In this document: positions 26,024 through 33,000 of the stretch, one piece after another
Layout: every line of letters starts with the position of its first letter
Numbering within the stretch: the first letter of the stretch is position 1
Assembly (NCBI RefSeq): GCF_007004135.1
Contig: NZ_VJMG01000019.1
Span: 1-46,430, forward strand
Origin: Affinirhizobium straminoryzae
Lineage (GTDB): Bacteria > Pseudomonadota > Alphaproteobacteria > Rhizobiales > Rhizobiaceae
Reading direction: 5' to 3'
Length of the DNA stretch: 46,430 bases
The notes under the pieces: generated by a model
The model's database searches: none
Seen by the model: the letters and a program-made list of their open reading frames with translations, nothing else
Told to the model about the DNA's origin: nothing
Made by a program: the position numbers and the translations under genes

Positions 26024-26396
26024 TCGCAGGTGCCTGGGAGGCAGAAACGTATCGGGGGACGGCAGATCAGGCCGCTTGTTGAGAGGAGGCCCTCGCCCCC
26101 TCCTCTCAAACTCTCCTCCCCACCCTGTTGAATTTCCCCAACAATAAAGGGGGGTAAATCCCACTTTGGAAACGTTCCAGATTTCAGCGTGGAGAGAGGG
26201 AAGGCGCAGAAGAGCAGGCTAAAAAATTGAAATGTAGGCGCTATTTCAGGTGTCAGCTGAACCGGCGCAGCAGCGCGGAAATGTGTCAACTTGCATCAAT
26301 TCGGTATCTCAGGCTACAAATCGTAACGGGCGGAACCATAACCGATTCCGACTCACGCATTCTAACAGCCTTTTGGAGATCACACCCGGCCCAGAA
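26024..26396. other. Noncoding region upstream of the second repC
   Basis: No gene is supported in this stretch. It becomes A/T-rich towards 26400 and leads into the antisense-RNA candidate. Cis-acting control of the second repC would be expected here. Confidence 0.35.
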
Positions 26397-26451
26397 AAGA
26401 AAAACCGCTCCCGAAAGATCCGGAAGCGGTCTGCAGTTCGAAAATATAAGC
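26397..26451 (-). ncRNA. Candidate antisense (ctRNA-like) regulator of the second repC
   Basis: On the minus strand TTGACA (26481-26486) and the sequence CGATCTTGCT (26449-26458) precede a hairpin (ACCGCTTCC with GGGAGCGGT, nine pairs) followed by TTTTTCTTTT. The canonical repABC antisense RNA at 34055-34106 has the same order: TTGACT, the identical CGATCTTGCT, a hairpin and an identical TTTTTCTTTT tract. Both predicted starts lie 96-98 bp before their repC start codons. The region on the plus strand could also form a CTCCG/CGGAG stem (26475-26518) in the repC leader, as in antisense-controlled repABC leaders. Confidence 0.6.
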
Positions 26452-26548
26452 AAGATCGTTCTCGCAGACCTCCCCTCCGATGTCAATAATCAAAACACCT
26501 TTTCGGTGAACGGCGGAGCTTTGTCTGGCCTCTGACAGGAGACGGACG

Positions 26549-27829
26549 ATGGGGGAACCCACACAACAAAAGCGGCCGACAGGTCGTAGAATGACGAAGG
26601 AGCGAGCCCAATTCCGGCGACTGGCGCAGTCAACGGAAGTCGGAACGGTGACGCGTGGGCAGCTGGCGGTGCTTGCAAAGAACCTGATGACAGTCGGGAT
26701 GATCAAAACTGCAGAATACGCATTGCTGGAAGCCATCATAACGACCGCGAAGGCCGACGCCTTCGATAAAGGAGGTCGCCCGATCGTCTACAAGTCGAAC
26801 AGGCAGCTTGGCTATGACATTAACAAGTCACCGGGACGCATAAGCCGTATTCTCTCGCGCTTGTACGACCTCGGCCTCGTCACCATGCAGGACAGCGCGA
26901 ATTTCAAGCGCTACCCGATCCGGGACGGCGAAGGAGATATTGCCGACGCCTGCGGCATTGATCTGCGCGTCCTGATCGCTCGGCACCATGAACTTGATCA
27001 GCTGGTGCGCCAGAAGCGGGAAGAGATTCGAGTTCGGGACAACGCAGCGCGTCGCTTCCGGGACGCTCTGCGTGCCGCGAGGTATGCTCTCGTGTCCTCA
27101 ACCGAACGAGGCGAAGTCATTCTCGGGCGGATCAGCTCCCGTGTTGAGAAGATCGCGGCCTTCATCGGATCAGCCATGCACGCACCGGCCCAAGTCCTCC
27201 GGAAGGCAACAATGCTTTTGGAGTGGCTTGCCGACCGACTGCGCAACGTGAATCGGACTCCTCAAGCGTCCGACATAGATGCAAATATGACATGCACGGA
27301 TGTCGAAAACGACATGCACATACAGATTACAACCCCCAATCCTTTTGGACCTCGTAATGATGAACGGCGTTCGGCTGACGCCGAACAAGTCAGTTCGTTA
27401 GAGGCTGGCTCCGCCAGCAAGAGGGCTTTTGAAGAAAGCCTGAGGCGCCGTTCGAGCCAAAGCAACAGGCAAAAGCACCCGCAGCTGTCACTTGTGGCGC
27501 TGGAAGATGTGTGGAGGGCTACGCCAAGCCTTGCCGAATATGGCTACAACCCGCCGCGCAGCTGGGCGGACCTGGACCGGATTGCCCCCAAGCTTTGCCG
27601 CATCGCCGGTGTGTCTGAGGACGCGCGCCAGCGCGCCGTGGACCGAATGGGGCAGCAGGCGGCAGCTGTTGCGATTGCTCTGACGTTTGAGAAATACACG
27701 CGGGCCGAGATCAGCTCGCCGGGCGGGTATTTGCGGGCTATGACCGACCGCGCCGCGAGCGGAGACCTTCATCTGAACCGCTCCGTTTTTGGGCTGGCAG
27801 CCCGCAACTCGATGGAGGCACACTCGTGA
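26549..27829 (+). CDS. repC: Second, divergent RepC-family replication initiator
   Basis: A 426-residue protein with the RepC layout. The N-terminal winged-helix region contains GGRPIVYKSNRQLGYDINKS followed by RISRILSRLYDLGLVTMQDS and NFKRYPIRD, the counterpart of the SNAQLS...GLIQRKDSPNGKRYAHRD block of the canonical RepC here. A variable middle (about 190-310) includes an A/T-rich coding stretch, and the C-terminal domain (PSLAEYGYNPPRSWADLDRI, SPGGYLRAMTDRA) again parallels canonical RepC. AGGAGACGGACG precedes the ATG. There is no repAB next to it, but it has its own antisense-RNA-like element, so it may be a second replicon. Its stop overlaps the next start. Confidence 0.85.
   Translation: MGEPTQQKRPTGRRMTKERAQFRRLAQSTEVGTVTRGQLAVLAKNLMTVGMIKTAEYALLEAIITTAKADAFDKGGRPIVYKSNRQLGYDINKSPGRISRILSRLYDLGLVTMQDSANFKRYPIRDGEGDIADACGIDLRVLIARHHELDQLVRQKREEIRVRDNAARRFRDALRAARYALVSSTERGEVILGRISSRVEKIAAFIGSAMHAPAQVLRKATMLLEWLADRLRNVNRTPQASDIDANMTCTDVENDMHIQITTPNPFGPRNDERRSADAEQVSSLEAGSASKRAFEESLRRRSSQSNRQKHPQLSLVALEDVWRATPSLAEYGYNPPRSWADLDRIAPKLCRIAGVSEDARQRAVDRMGQQAAAVAIALTFEKYTRAEISSPGGYLRAMTDRAASGDLHLNRSVFGLAARNSMEAHS
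27317..27341. other. Putative oriV-like motif inside the second repC
   Basis: Within the A/T-rich middle of the gene, CACATACAGATTAC is followed by a C-rich run and AATCC. The canonical repC has CACATACAGAATTC followed by AAAACCCGAATCC at the equivalent position. RepC proteins initiate at an origin inside their own gene, so this shared element is a candidate origin motif. Confidence 0.4.
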
Positions 27830-28332
27830 TAGAAAATCGCTTGGTCGGAGCCGCGCTGGCCGCGCTTCTGTTCACCGCGTCTTCTGCAGCGGCCGACTAT
27901 TCAGGCCGGGCGCGAGTGATCGACGGTGACACCTTCAGCATTCGCCAACAGAGGATCCGTATCGCGGCCATTGACGCCTGTGAGCGGGATCAGACTGGCT
28001 CCAAAAACGGTGTGATATGGAATTGCGGGATTGAGGCACGTCGCTTCCTCGCCCGCATGATCGATGGCAAGCATGTCCGCTGCGTTGAAGTCGATCGAGA
28101 CCAGTACAAACGCCTTGTCGGCCAGTGCTTCATCGACAACTCGGATATTGGCCTTGAAATGGTGAAGGCGGGCCAAGCCAGCCTCTTGTTGCGGTATCTG
28201 CCAAGATCCCATCCGATCGACCTGGACCAGTATCGCCGCGCCGAGGCAAGAGCCCGGCAGCTAGGCCAAGGCTTATGGGGCGCTCAGGTTGAATCACCCT
28301 CCTCCTATCGCCGCGGCCATTCCGGCAACTGA
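27826..28332 (+). CDS. Secreted thermonuclease-like (SNase) protein
   Basis: A 168-residue protein starting at GTG 27826, overlapping the repC stop (GTGA), so the two are translationally coupled. The N-terminus is a signal peptide (LVGAALAALLFTASSAAADY). The SNase domain has the conserved RVIDGDTFSI, an Arg/Asp loop (IRIAAIDACE), DRDQYKRLVGQC and GLWG near the end. The family cleaves DNA and RNA with calcium; in plasmids such proteins are often exported periplasmic nucleases. Coupling to a replication gene is unusual. Confidence 0.85.
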   Translation: MIENRLVGAALAALLFTASSAAADYSGRARVIDGDTFSIRQQRIRIAAIDACERDQTGSKNGVIWNCGIEARRFLARMIDGKHVRCVEVDRDQYKRLVGQCFIDNSDIGLEMVKAGQASLLLRYLPRSHPIDLDQYRRAEARARQLGQGLWGAQVESPSSYRRGHSGN

Positions 28333-28728
28333 ACGACTGGCGGCGCTGATATGGGCAACAGATGGCGAGATCTCATGTTTTGGTGGAACTCTTGGTTAAC
28401 CCCAGCCTCTTGTTTCAGGCTGCTGGTTCGGCTGCATTCAGCACAATCCCGCCCTTGACCTGTGCCGATGTCCCATTTGTCGAGGTGACGTATTGCTGCA
28501 AGCGCTCAGGCCCCACTTCTCCAAAGTGGTTGCTCTTGATGCCCGTTCGCACGGCGACGCGGTTGGCGCAAAGCCGTTCGTCTCCAAATTTTCCCCGCCT
28601 TCAGCTTCCTCGCGAAACAAAATTTGTCCCCGTCCAGCCTCCTTCGCTGCGCTCCGGCCTACGGTGCGCACCGCTTTTCGCCGTGCCTAATGAACGATCA
28701 TCGCAACCACCATAGAGGAGTGATTAAC
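28333..28728. other. Noncoding region and leader of the DUF736 gene
   Basis: No supported gene. It contains a small hairpin CCACTT/AAGTGG near 28512-28529 and, at 28648-28670, the second copy of the TAC-loop leader hairpin. Long frames on either strand have no ribosome-binding site or recognisable domain. Confidence 0.4.
28648..28670 (+). promoter_or_regulatory. Leader hairpin with TAC triloop (copy 2)
   Basis: The outer stem TGCGC/GCGCA encloses CC-TAC-GG. It ends 58 bases before the DUF736 start codon. It matches copies 1 and 3 in design and distance but not in stem sequence. Confidence 0.45.
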
Positions 28729-29061
28729 ATGAGCATGACCAACTTCATTCAGTTCGACAAAGACGACATCGACAACGCCAAGGGAACCGGCCTTATCTCC
28801 ACCATCGACCGGGACCTGGATATCAAGGTCACACCTTTCGACTCCACCAACGAAAAGGCTCCGACGCATCGCGTCTATGCCAAATCACCTCGCGGCCACG
28901 ACATCGAAGTTGGCGGCATCTGGAAGAAGACCAGCGGAGAAGGGAAGCCGTACTACACCCTCTCCATCAAGCGCCTCGGCTTCAACGCCAACTTGGGCCG
29001 CTACCCCGGCCAAGATGACGTGGCACTGCAGGCCATCATCGAATGGGAACCCCGCGATTGA
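28729..29061 (+). CDS. DUF736 family protein
   Basis: The ATG at 28729 follows AGAGGAGTGATTAAC, giving 110 residues. It matches the DUF736 pattern: a GLISTIDRDLDIKV strand pair, THRVYAKSPRGHDIEVGGIW, then PYYTLSIKRLGFNANLGRY and an acidic end. DUF736 proteins are small beta-rich proteins found almost only on alphaproteobacterial plasmids and islands near conjugation genes; their role is unknown. It is monocistronic, closed by the hairpin at 29074-29092. Confidence 0.88.
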   Translation: MSMTNFIQFDKDDIDNAKGTGLISTIDRDLDIKVTPFDSTNEKAPTHRVYAKSPRGHDIEVGGIWKKTSGEGKPYYTLSIKRLGFNANLGRYPGQDDVALQAIIEWEPRD

Positions 29062-29073
29062 TCGCTCTGCGAG

Positions 29074-29092
29074 GCCCGATCTCTGATCGGGC
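29074..29092 (+). terminator. Hairpin terminator after DUF736
   Basis: GCCCGATC-TCT-GATCGGGC is a perfect eight-pair stem 12 bp after the DUF736 stop. No long T-run follows. A second terminator-like repeat, AAAAGAGCC ... GGCTCTTTTT, spans about 29103-29149. Confidence 0.6.
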
Positions 29093-29131
29093 TCCCACCA
29101 TAAAAGAGCCGCTTACCCCGCATTCGCTGGA

Positions 29132-29160
29132 TATTTGGCTCTTTTTGTGCTAAGTTGAAT
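29132..29160 (+). promoter_or_regulatory. Candidate promoter of the antitoxin gene
   Basis: TTGGCT and AATAAT are 17 bp apart just upstream of the VbhA-like gene, whose ribosome-binding site TGGAGG follows. The assignment is by eye. Confidence 0.35.
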
Positions 29161-29180
29161 AATAACTGGAGGCTCCGCCA

Positions 29181-29387
29181 ATGAACGTTCATGCCCCTCG
29201 CCCCGATCGCTCTCCGGAAGCTGTTGCAGCCCGACAGAAAGCCGTCGATCAGGCTCGTGCCGCCAATATGCGGCAGGGTTACACTGGCGATCCGGTTTTG
29301 GAAGAAGCAAACGGCCGTTACGTTGCGGGAGACATCACTTCCGAGGAAATGCGCCAAGAGTTGCTGGCCCGCTTCAAGCGGGCTTGA
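29181..29387 (+). CDS. VbhA-family antitoxin
   Basis: A 68-residue helical protein with the VbhA pattern: a first helix (EAVAARQKAVDQARAANMRQG), then DPVLEEANGRYVAGDITSEE and a basic end. VbhA proteins hold Fic toxins inactive by inserting an inhibitory helix with the motif (S/T)xxxE(G/N). The aligned positions here read AxxxQG (AANMRQG), so both the Ser and the key Glu are changed. TGGAGG lies nine bases before the ATG. The toxin gene follows after an intrinsic terminator. Confidence 0.8.
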   Translation: MNVHAPRPDRSPEAVAARQKAVDQARAANMRQGYTGDPVLEEANGRYVAGDITSEEMRQELLARFKRA

Positions 29388-29410
29388 TCATCACTTAGAT
29401 ATTTCTCGCG

Positions 29411-29438
29411 GCCGCCTGTGATCTCAGGCGGCTTTTTT
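29411..29438 (+). terminator. Perfect intrinsic terminator between antitoxin and toxin
   Basis: GCCGCCTG-TGATCT-CAGGCGGC is an eight-pair stem followed by six T. It ends two bases before the first possible start codon of the Fic gene, so most antitoxin transcripts should stop here. Confidence 0.85.
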
Positions 29439-29440
29439 GC

Positions 29441-30514
29441 ATGAGGTTTCGCTTGGCCCGCGATGATGAAGCCAAAGGCTCCTACACCTATCCAAACACT
29501 TCAGAGGATAAGGATTTCAGGGATGTTCTGAAGAACAAGCTGGATATCAGGAGCCATTCGGCGCTACGTGAGGCCGAATACGCTTTTACGGCTTTGAGGC
29601 AAACGGAGCTGGCTGAGGGAAAAGGTCCGACCGGGAATCACGACGCAGCGCATCTGAAGGCTCTGCACGGCTACATCTTTCAAGATGTCTATGAATGGGC
29701 AGGACATACGCGAAATGAAAGTCCTGTCGTCGATGGGCAGCGGGTAGAGCCGGTAGGTGGGCTTTCGAAGGGCGACACGACCTTCCTCCCCGGCTCGCGC
29801 ATCGAAATGGGTCTCAACGAGGCGCTGAGGCCTGCTAGAGACGTTCAGGGCTTGCGAGCCGCCACACCTGAGCAGTTCGCCGAGAAGGCCGCTCACGTCC
29901 TATCTGAGTTGAACTATGTTCATGCCTTTCGCGAAGGCAATGGAAGGGCAAACGAAGCTCTGGTGGTCTCATTGGGCCGCACCTATGGGCATGACATCGA
30001 TCTGACCGTCATCACCAAACCTCGCATGATTGAGGCATCCATTGAGACCACGAATGATCCGTCCAGTCCTGCGATGAAGCACCTCATCCAGGATGCAATG
30101 GATCCTAACCGCCGCGAGGCGATCCGCAGCGCCATGTCAGATCTTGAGCAGGCTGGCGAGAAACCCTTCGAGCACAATATCCGCACGGCCCGCCCGGGCG
30201 AAGTGATCGAAGGGCAGGTTCTCGGGCATGACAATCGCGTGGCGTGTCTCGTGACCGATGGGGGGATTGTGGCCGTTGACCGCGCTGACCTTCCCGAGCG
30301 GATGCCTCCCGACGACGGGGAGGTGAAGTTCACCGCTCGATCTGATTTCAAGACTCTGTGGCGGCCGGAACAGGTCCAAGATGCCCAATCGCAGCCAGGG
30401 CAGCAAAAGGCTCAAGAGCCTCAGTCGCAGCACATCAACGCCGAGCTTAAGGCTATCGAAGCGCAGCAGCTTGTCGATCGCCAGCGGAACCGCAACCAAG
30501 ACCGAGAGCGGTGA
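29441..30514 (+). CDS. Fic-domain toxin (VbhT-like), variant active-site motif
   Basis: A 357-residue protein. The Fic domain (about residues 15-215) includes the flap-like region around GHTRNESPVVDG and the catalytic motif HAFREGNGRANE starting at His161. The usual motif is HxFx(D/E)GNGRxxR; the final Arg, which contacts the ATP gamma-phosphate, is Glu here. Fic enzymes usually AMPylate targets. A small OB-like beta domain follows (about 245-300), then a Gln-rich, charged tail ending RQRNRNQDRER, which could be a T4SS export signal. The ATG at 29441 has no ribosome-binding site and follows a terminator, so the true start is uncertain. Confidence 0.8.
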   Translation: MRFRLARDDEAKGSYTYPNTSEDKDFRDVLKNKLDIRSHSALREAEYAFTALRQTELAEGKGPTGNHDAAHLKALHGYIFQDVYEWAGHTRNESPVVDGQRVEPVGGLSKGDTTFLPGSRIEMGLNEALRPARDVQGLRAATPEQFAEKAAHVLSELNYVHAFREGNGRANEALVVSLGRTYGHDIDLTVITKPRMIEASIETTNDPSSPAMKHLIQDAMDPNRREAIRSAMSDLEQAGEKPFEHNIRTARPGEVIEGQVLGHDNRVACLVTDGGIVAVDRADLPERMPPDDGEVKFTARSDFKTLWRPEQVQDAQSQPGQQKAQEPQSQHINAELKAIEAQQLVDRQRNRNQDRER

Positions 30515-30660
30515 CCTGCGGCCCTATCGCTGCAGTGAGGACCTTTGTCGTTGGCCGGGGTGCCGGAGCTCTGCGCCCTCCCCTGTCCGTTGGATGATTT
30601 GACGGACAAACTACGATAGCCCCTTCCCCATTCAACCGCTTGCGCGGTCCTACACTCCGT

Positions 30661-30678
30661 TGCGGCCCTACGGGTGCA
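30661..30678 (+). promoter_or_regulatory. Leader hairpin with TAC triloop (copy 3)
   Basis: TGC, CCC-TAC-GGG and GCA form a bulged stem-loop ending 57 bases before the ardC start codon, matching the copies at 18235 and 28648. Confidence 0.45.
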
Positions 30679-30735
30679 TGGGGTCGTTTCGCTATCTTCG
30701 GATCTTTGCCGTCAACCAACGAACAGGAGACGGCG

Positions 30736-31605
30736 ATGCAGAGCGTAAAGGACACCTACCAGCGGATCACCGACACCATCATCCAGCAGCTCGAAGCCGG
30801 CACCAAGCCTTGGATCCGGCCATGGCGCGGAAACAGCCGCAGGTCGGCTACGCCGCTCCGCGCCTCCGGCGAAGCCTATCGCGGCATCAACGTGGTCATG
30901 CTGTGGCTCTCCGGGCAACACGCCGGCTACGACGAAAACACATGGATGACTTACCGGCAGGCTCAGGAGCTTGGCGCCCAGGTCCGCAAGGGCGAACAAG
31001 GAACCCTCGTCGTCAAGTACGGCACCTTCATGCCGAAGGATCAGGAGGCGGACGATCGCGCAGTCCCCTATCTCAAGGGCTACACCGTCTTCAACGTCGA
31101 GCAGATCGATAACCTACCTGACCGCTTCAAGAGCCCGGCCGCTGATGTGCTAATGGATGCCGTTCCAGTTCTCGACAACGTCGAATCCTTCATAGATCGC
31201 ACTGGCGCGAAGATCACCTACGGCGGCAAGCAGGCTTGTTATCGCCCTGGTCTCGATGACATCCTGATTCCGGATCGGGGGCGGTTCCTCAGCGAGGGTC
31301 ACCTTTACAGCACTGTTCTTCATGAAATTTCTCATTGGAGTGGTGCAAAGGCACGTTTGGGACGTGACCTGAGTGGGCGGTTCGGCAGTGAGGCCTACGC
31401 CATGGAGGAGCTTGTTGCCGAGATATCAGCCGCGTTCGTCTGCGCCGATCTTGGCATCGAGCATGATCCGCGAGACAACACCGCGACCTACGTTGAAAAC
31501 TGGCTCAAGGTTCTCAAGCAGGATTCCCGTGCAGTCATCACTGCCGCCGCAAAGGCTCAGGCAGTCGCTGACTATCTGCGACAGTTCAGCTCTTCTACAG
31601 GGTAG
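30736..31605 (+). CDS. ardC: ArdC-family antirestriction protein / zincin metallopeptidase
   Basis: The ATG at 30736 follows ACAGGAGACGGCG, giving 289 residues. The N-terminal ssDNA-binding domain (about 1-120) has TKPWIRPWRG, YRGINVVMLW and ENTWMTYRQAQELGAQVRKG. The C-terminal metallopeptidase domain carries HEISHW (His196, Glu197, His200) and a downstream Glu-rich helix (EELVAEISAAFVCADLG). ArdC proteins protect incoming single-stranded plasmid DNA from restriction. Placed about 7 kb from oriT on the side predicted to enter the recipient first, it fits that role. Confidence 0.92.
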   Translation: MQSVKDTYQRITDTIIQQLEAGTKPWIRPWRGNSRRSATPLRASGEAYRGINVVMLWLSGQHAGYDENTWMTYRQAQELGAQVRKGEQGTLVVKYGTFMPKDQEADDRAVPYLKGYTVFNVEQIDNLPDRFKSPAADVLMDAVPVLDNVESFIDRTGAKITYGGKQACYRPGLDDILIPDRGRFLSEGHLYSTVLHEISHWSGAKARLGRDLSGRFGSEAYAMEELVAEISAAFVCADLGIEHDPRDNTATYVENWLKVLKQDSRAVITAAAKAQAVADYLRQFSSSTG

Positions 31606-31648
31606 GGCGCCTGGCATGACTGTCGGGCCTCATGCGCATCGACCCAAA

Positions 31649-31699
31649 ACTTTACAACTGTAAAGTCGGGCATCCTTGATGCGTTAACTTCTCGTTAAC
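31649..31699. promoter_or_regulatory. repABC operator/partition-site candidates
   Basis: ACTTTACA-AC-TGTAAAGT (31649-31666) is a perfect eight-pair palindrome. GTTAAC-TTCTC-GTTAAC (31683-31699) is a second repeat, flanked by GCGTT/AACGC. Both lie within 140 bp upstream of repA, where RepA binds its operator and RepB may bind parS. The sites do not exactly match the usual repABC parS form, so they are candidates only. Confidence 0.5.
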
Positions 31700-31785
31700 G
31701 AAAAACGCCTTGAAGAATCGGAGTCAGTCTGGCATCCCTGACGGAAATGATCTCGTAAAGTGGTCAGAACCGTCAAGAGGATTGA

Positions 31786-33000
31786 ATGTTGCAGCCAGCT
31801 TCTCAGAGCGTCAGAGACACTGCGTCGAAGATCGGGGTCTATACCTCGAAACTCTCTGCGGAGCTGAACGATATGCGTGAAGCTGTCTACCCACCGTCTG
31901 CGCAGAAAACATTTGGCCGGACATTCTCAACCCTTGACCTAGTGAGGCTACTCAAGGTTCCGGAAAGTACTCTTCGCCAGTTGACGCTGGAAGGGAAGGG
32001 GCCTTTGCCCGAGCGTGCAGAAAACAATAGGCGAACCTACACGATAGAACAGGTCAAGGAACTAAGGCGATTCTTGGCCGAACTACGTCCGGACGAAGCT
32101 GGCGAGCTGCTTCCCCATCGTCGCAAAGGGGAAAAGCTTCAGGTAATTGCTACGGCGAATTTTAAAGGTGGTAGCTCCAAGACAACCACTTCTATCCATC
32201 TCGCACATTTTCTAGGGCTTCAGGGTTATCGGGTCCTGTGTCTGGATCTTGATCCGCAAGCATCGATGACTGCGCTATTTGGTATTCAGCCCGAGTTCGA
32301 TCTTGGCGAGAATCAAACAGCCTATGCAGCCATTCGATATGACAATGAGAGGCGGCCGCTCGCTGAAGTGATCCGGCCGACCTATTTCCCCGGCGTCGAT
32401 CTAGTCCCAGGCAATCTGGAGCTCATGGACTTTGAGTTTGATACCCCTTCCTATTTGACGTCGAAAACCAGAGATGACTTGGGTTTGTTTTTCGAGCGGC
32501 TAAGCAGTGCCCTGGCCCGCGTCGATGATCGATACGATATCGTGATCATCGACACCCCACCGTCCCTTGGATACTCGACGCTCGCAGCGCTTTACGCAGC
32601 CACGTCCTTAATCATTACCGTTCATCCGGCGATGCTCGACGTTGCATCGTGCAATCAGTTCCTGATCATGATCTCCGATCTATCGGAAGTGCTGGGACAG
32701 TTTGGTGCTAAGTTTGAACATGACTTTTTCCGTTTCCTGCTCACTCGCGTGAACCCGAATGACGGGCCGCAGAAGTACATGTCTGGGGTCATGCGCCGAT
32801 TGTTTGGTGATGATGTACTCGTAGCGGAGGCCCTCGAATCGACGGCCATCGCCGGTGCAGCGGTAGCGAAGAAGACCCTATACGAGCTTGAGTCGGGTGA
32901 GGTCGGTCGTGAAGCGTTGAAGCGCGCAATTGAGAGCGCTGACCGAGTTAACTCCGAGATCCTCGACCTCGTTCACAAAGTTTGGGGACGTAGCACATGA
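31786..33000 (+). CDS. repA: RepA partition ATPase of the repABC replicon
   Basis: A 404-residue ParA-family protein. An N-terminal DNA-binding domain (about 40-110, FSTLDLVRLLKVPESTLRQL) lets it repress its own promoter. The ATPase domain starts with the deviant Walker A NFKGGSSKTTTS (about residue 127), followed by the Walker A' CLDLDPQAS and the Walker B VIIDTPPSLG. It segregates the plasmid together with RepB. AAGAGGATTG lies before the ATG. Its stop overlaps the repB start by four bases. Confidence 0.96.
   Translation: MLQPASQSVRDTASKIGVYTSKLSAELNDMREAVYPPSAQKTFGRTFSTLDLVRLLKVPESTLRQLTLEGKGPLPERAENNRRTYTIEQVKELRRFLAELRPDEAGELLPHRRKGEKLQVIATANFKGGSSKTTTSIHLAHFLGLQGYRVLCLDLDPQASMTALFGIQPEFDLGENQTAYAAIRYDNERRPLAEVIRPTYFPGVDLVPGNLELMDFEFDTPSYLTSKTRDDLGLFFERLSSALARVDDRYDIVIIDTPPSLGYSTLAALYAATSLIITVHPAMLDVASCNQFLIMISDLSEVLGQFGAKFEHDFFRFLLTRVNPNDGPQKYMSGVMRRLFGDDVLVAEALESTAIAGAAVAKKTLYELESGEVGREALKRAIESADRVNSEILDLVHKVWGRST

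Noticed and set aside
28362..28715. 117-codon plus-strand frame before the DUF736 gene
   Set aside because: Serine/proline-rich low-information translation, no ribosome-binding site, and it covers the structured leader.
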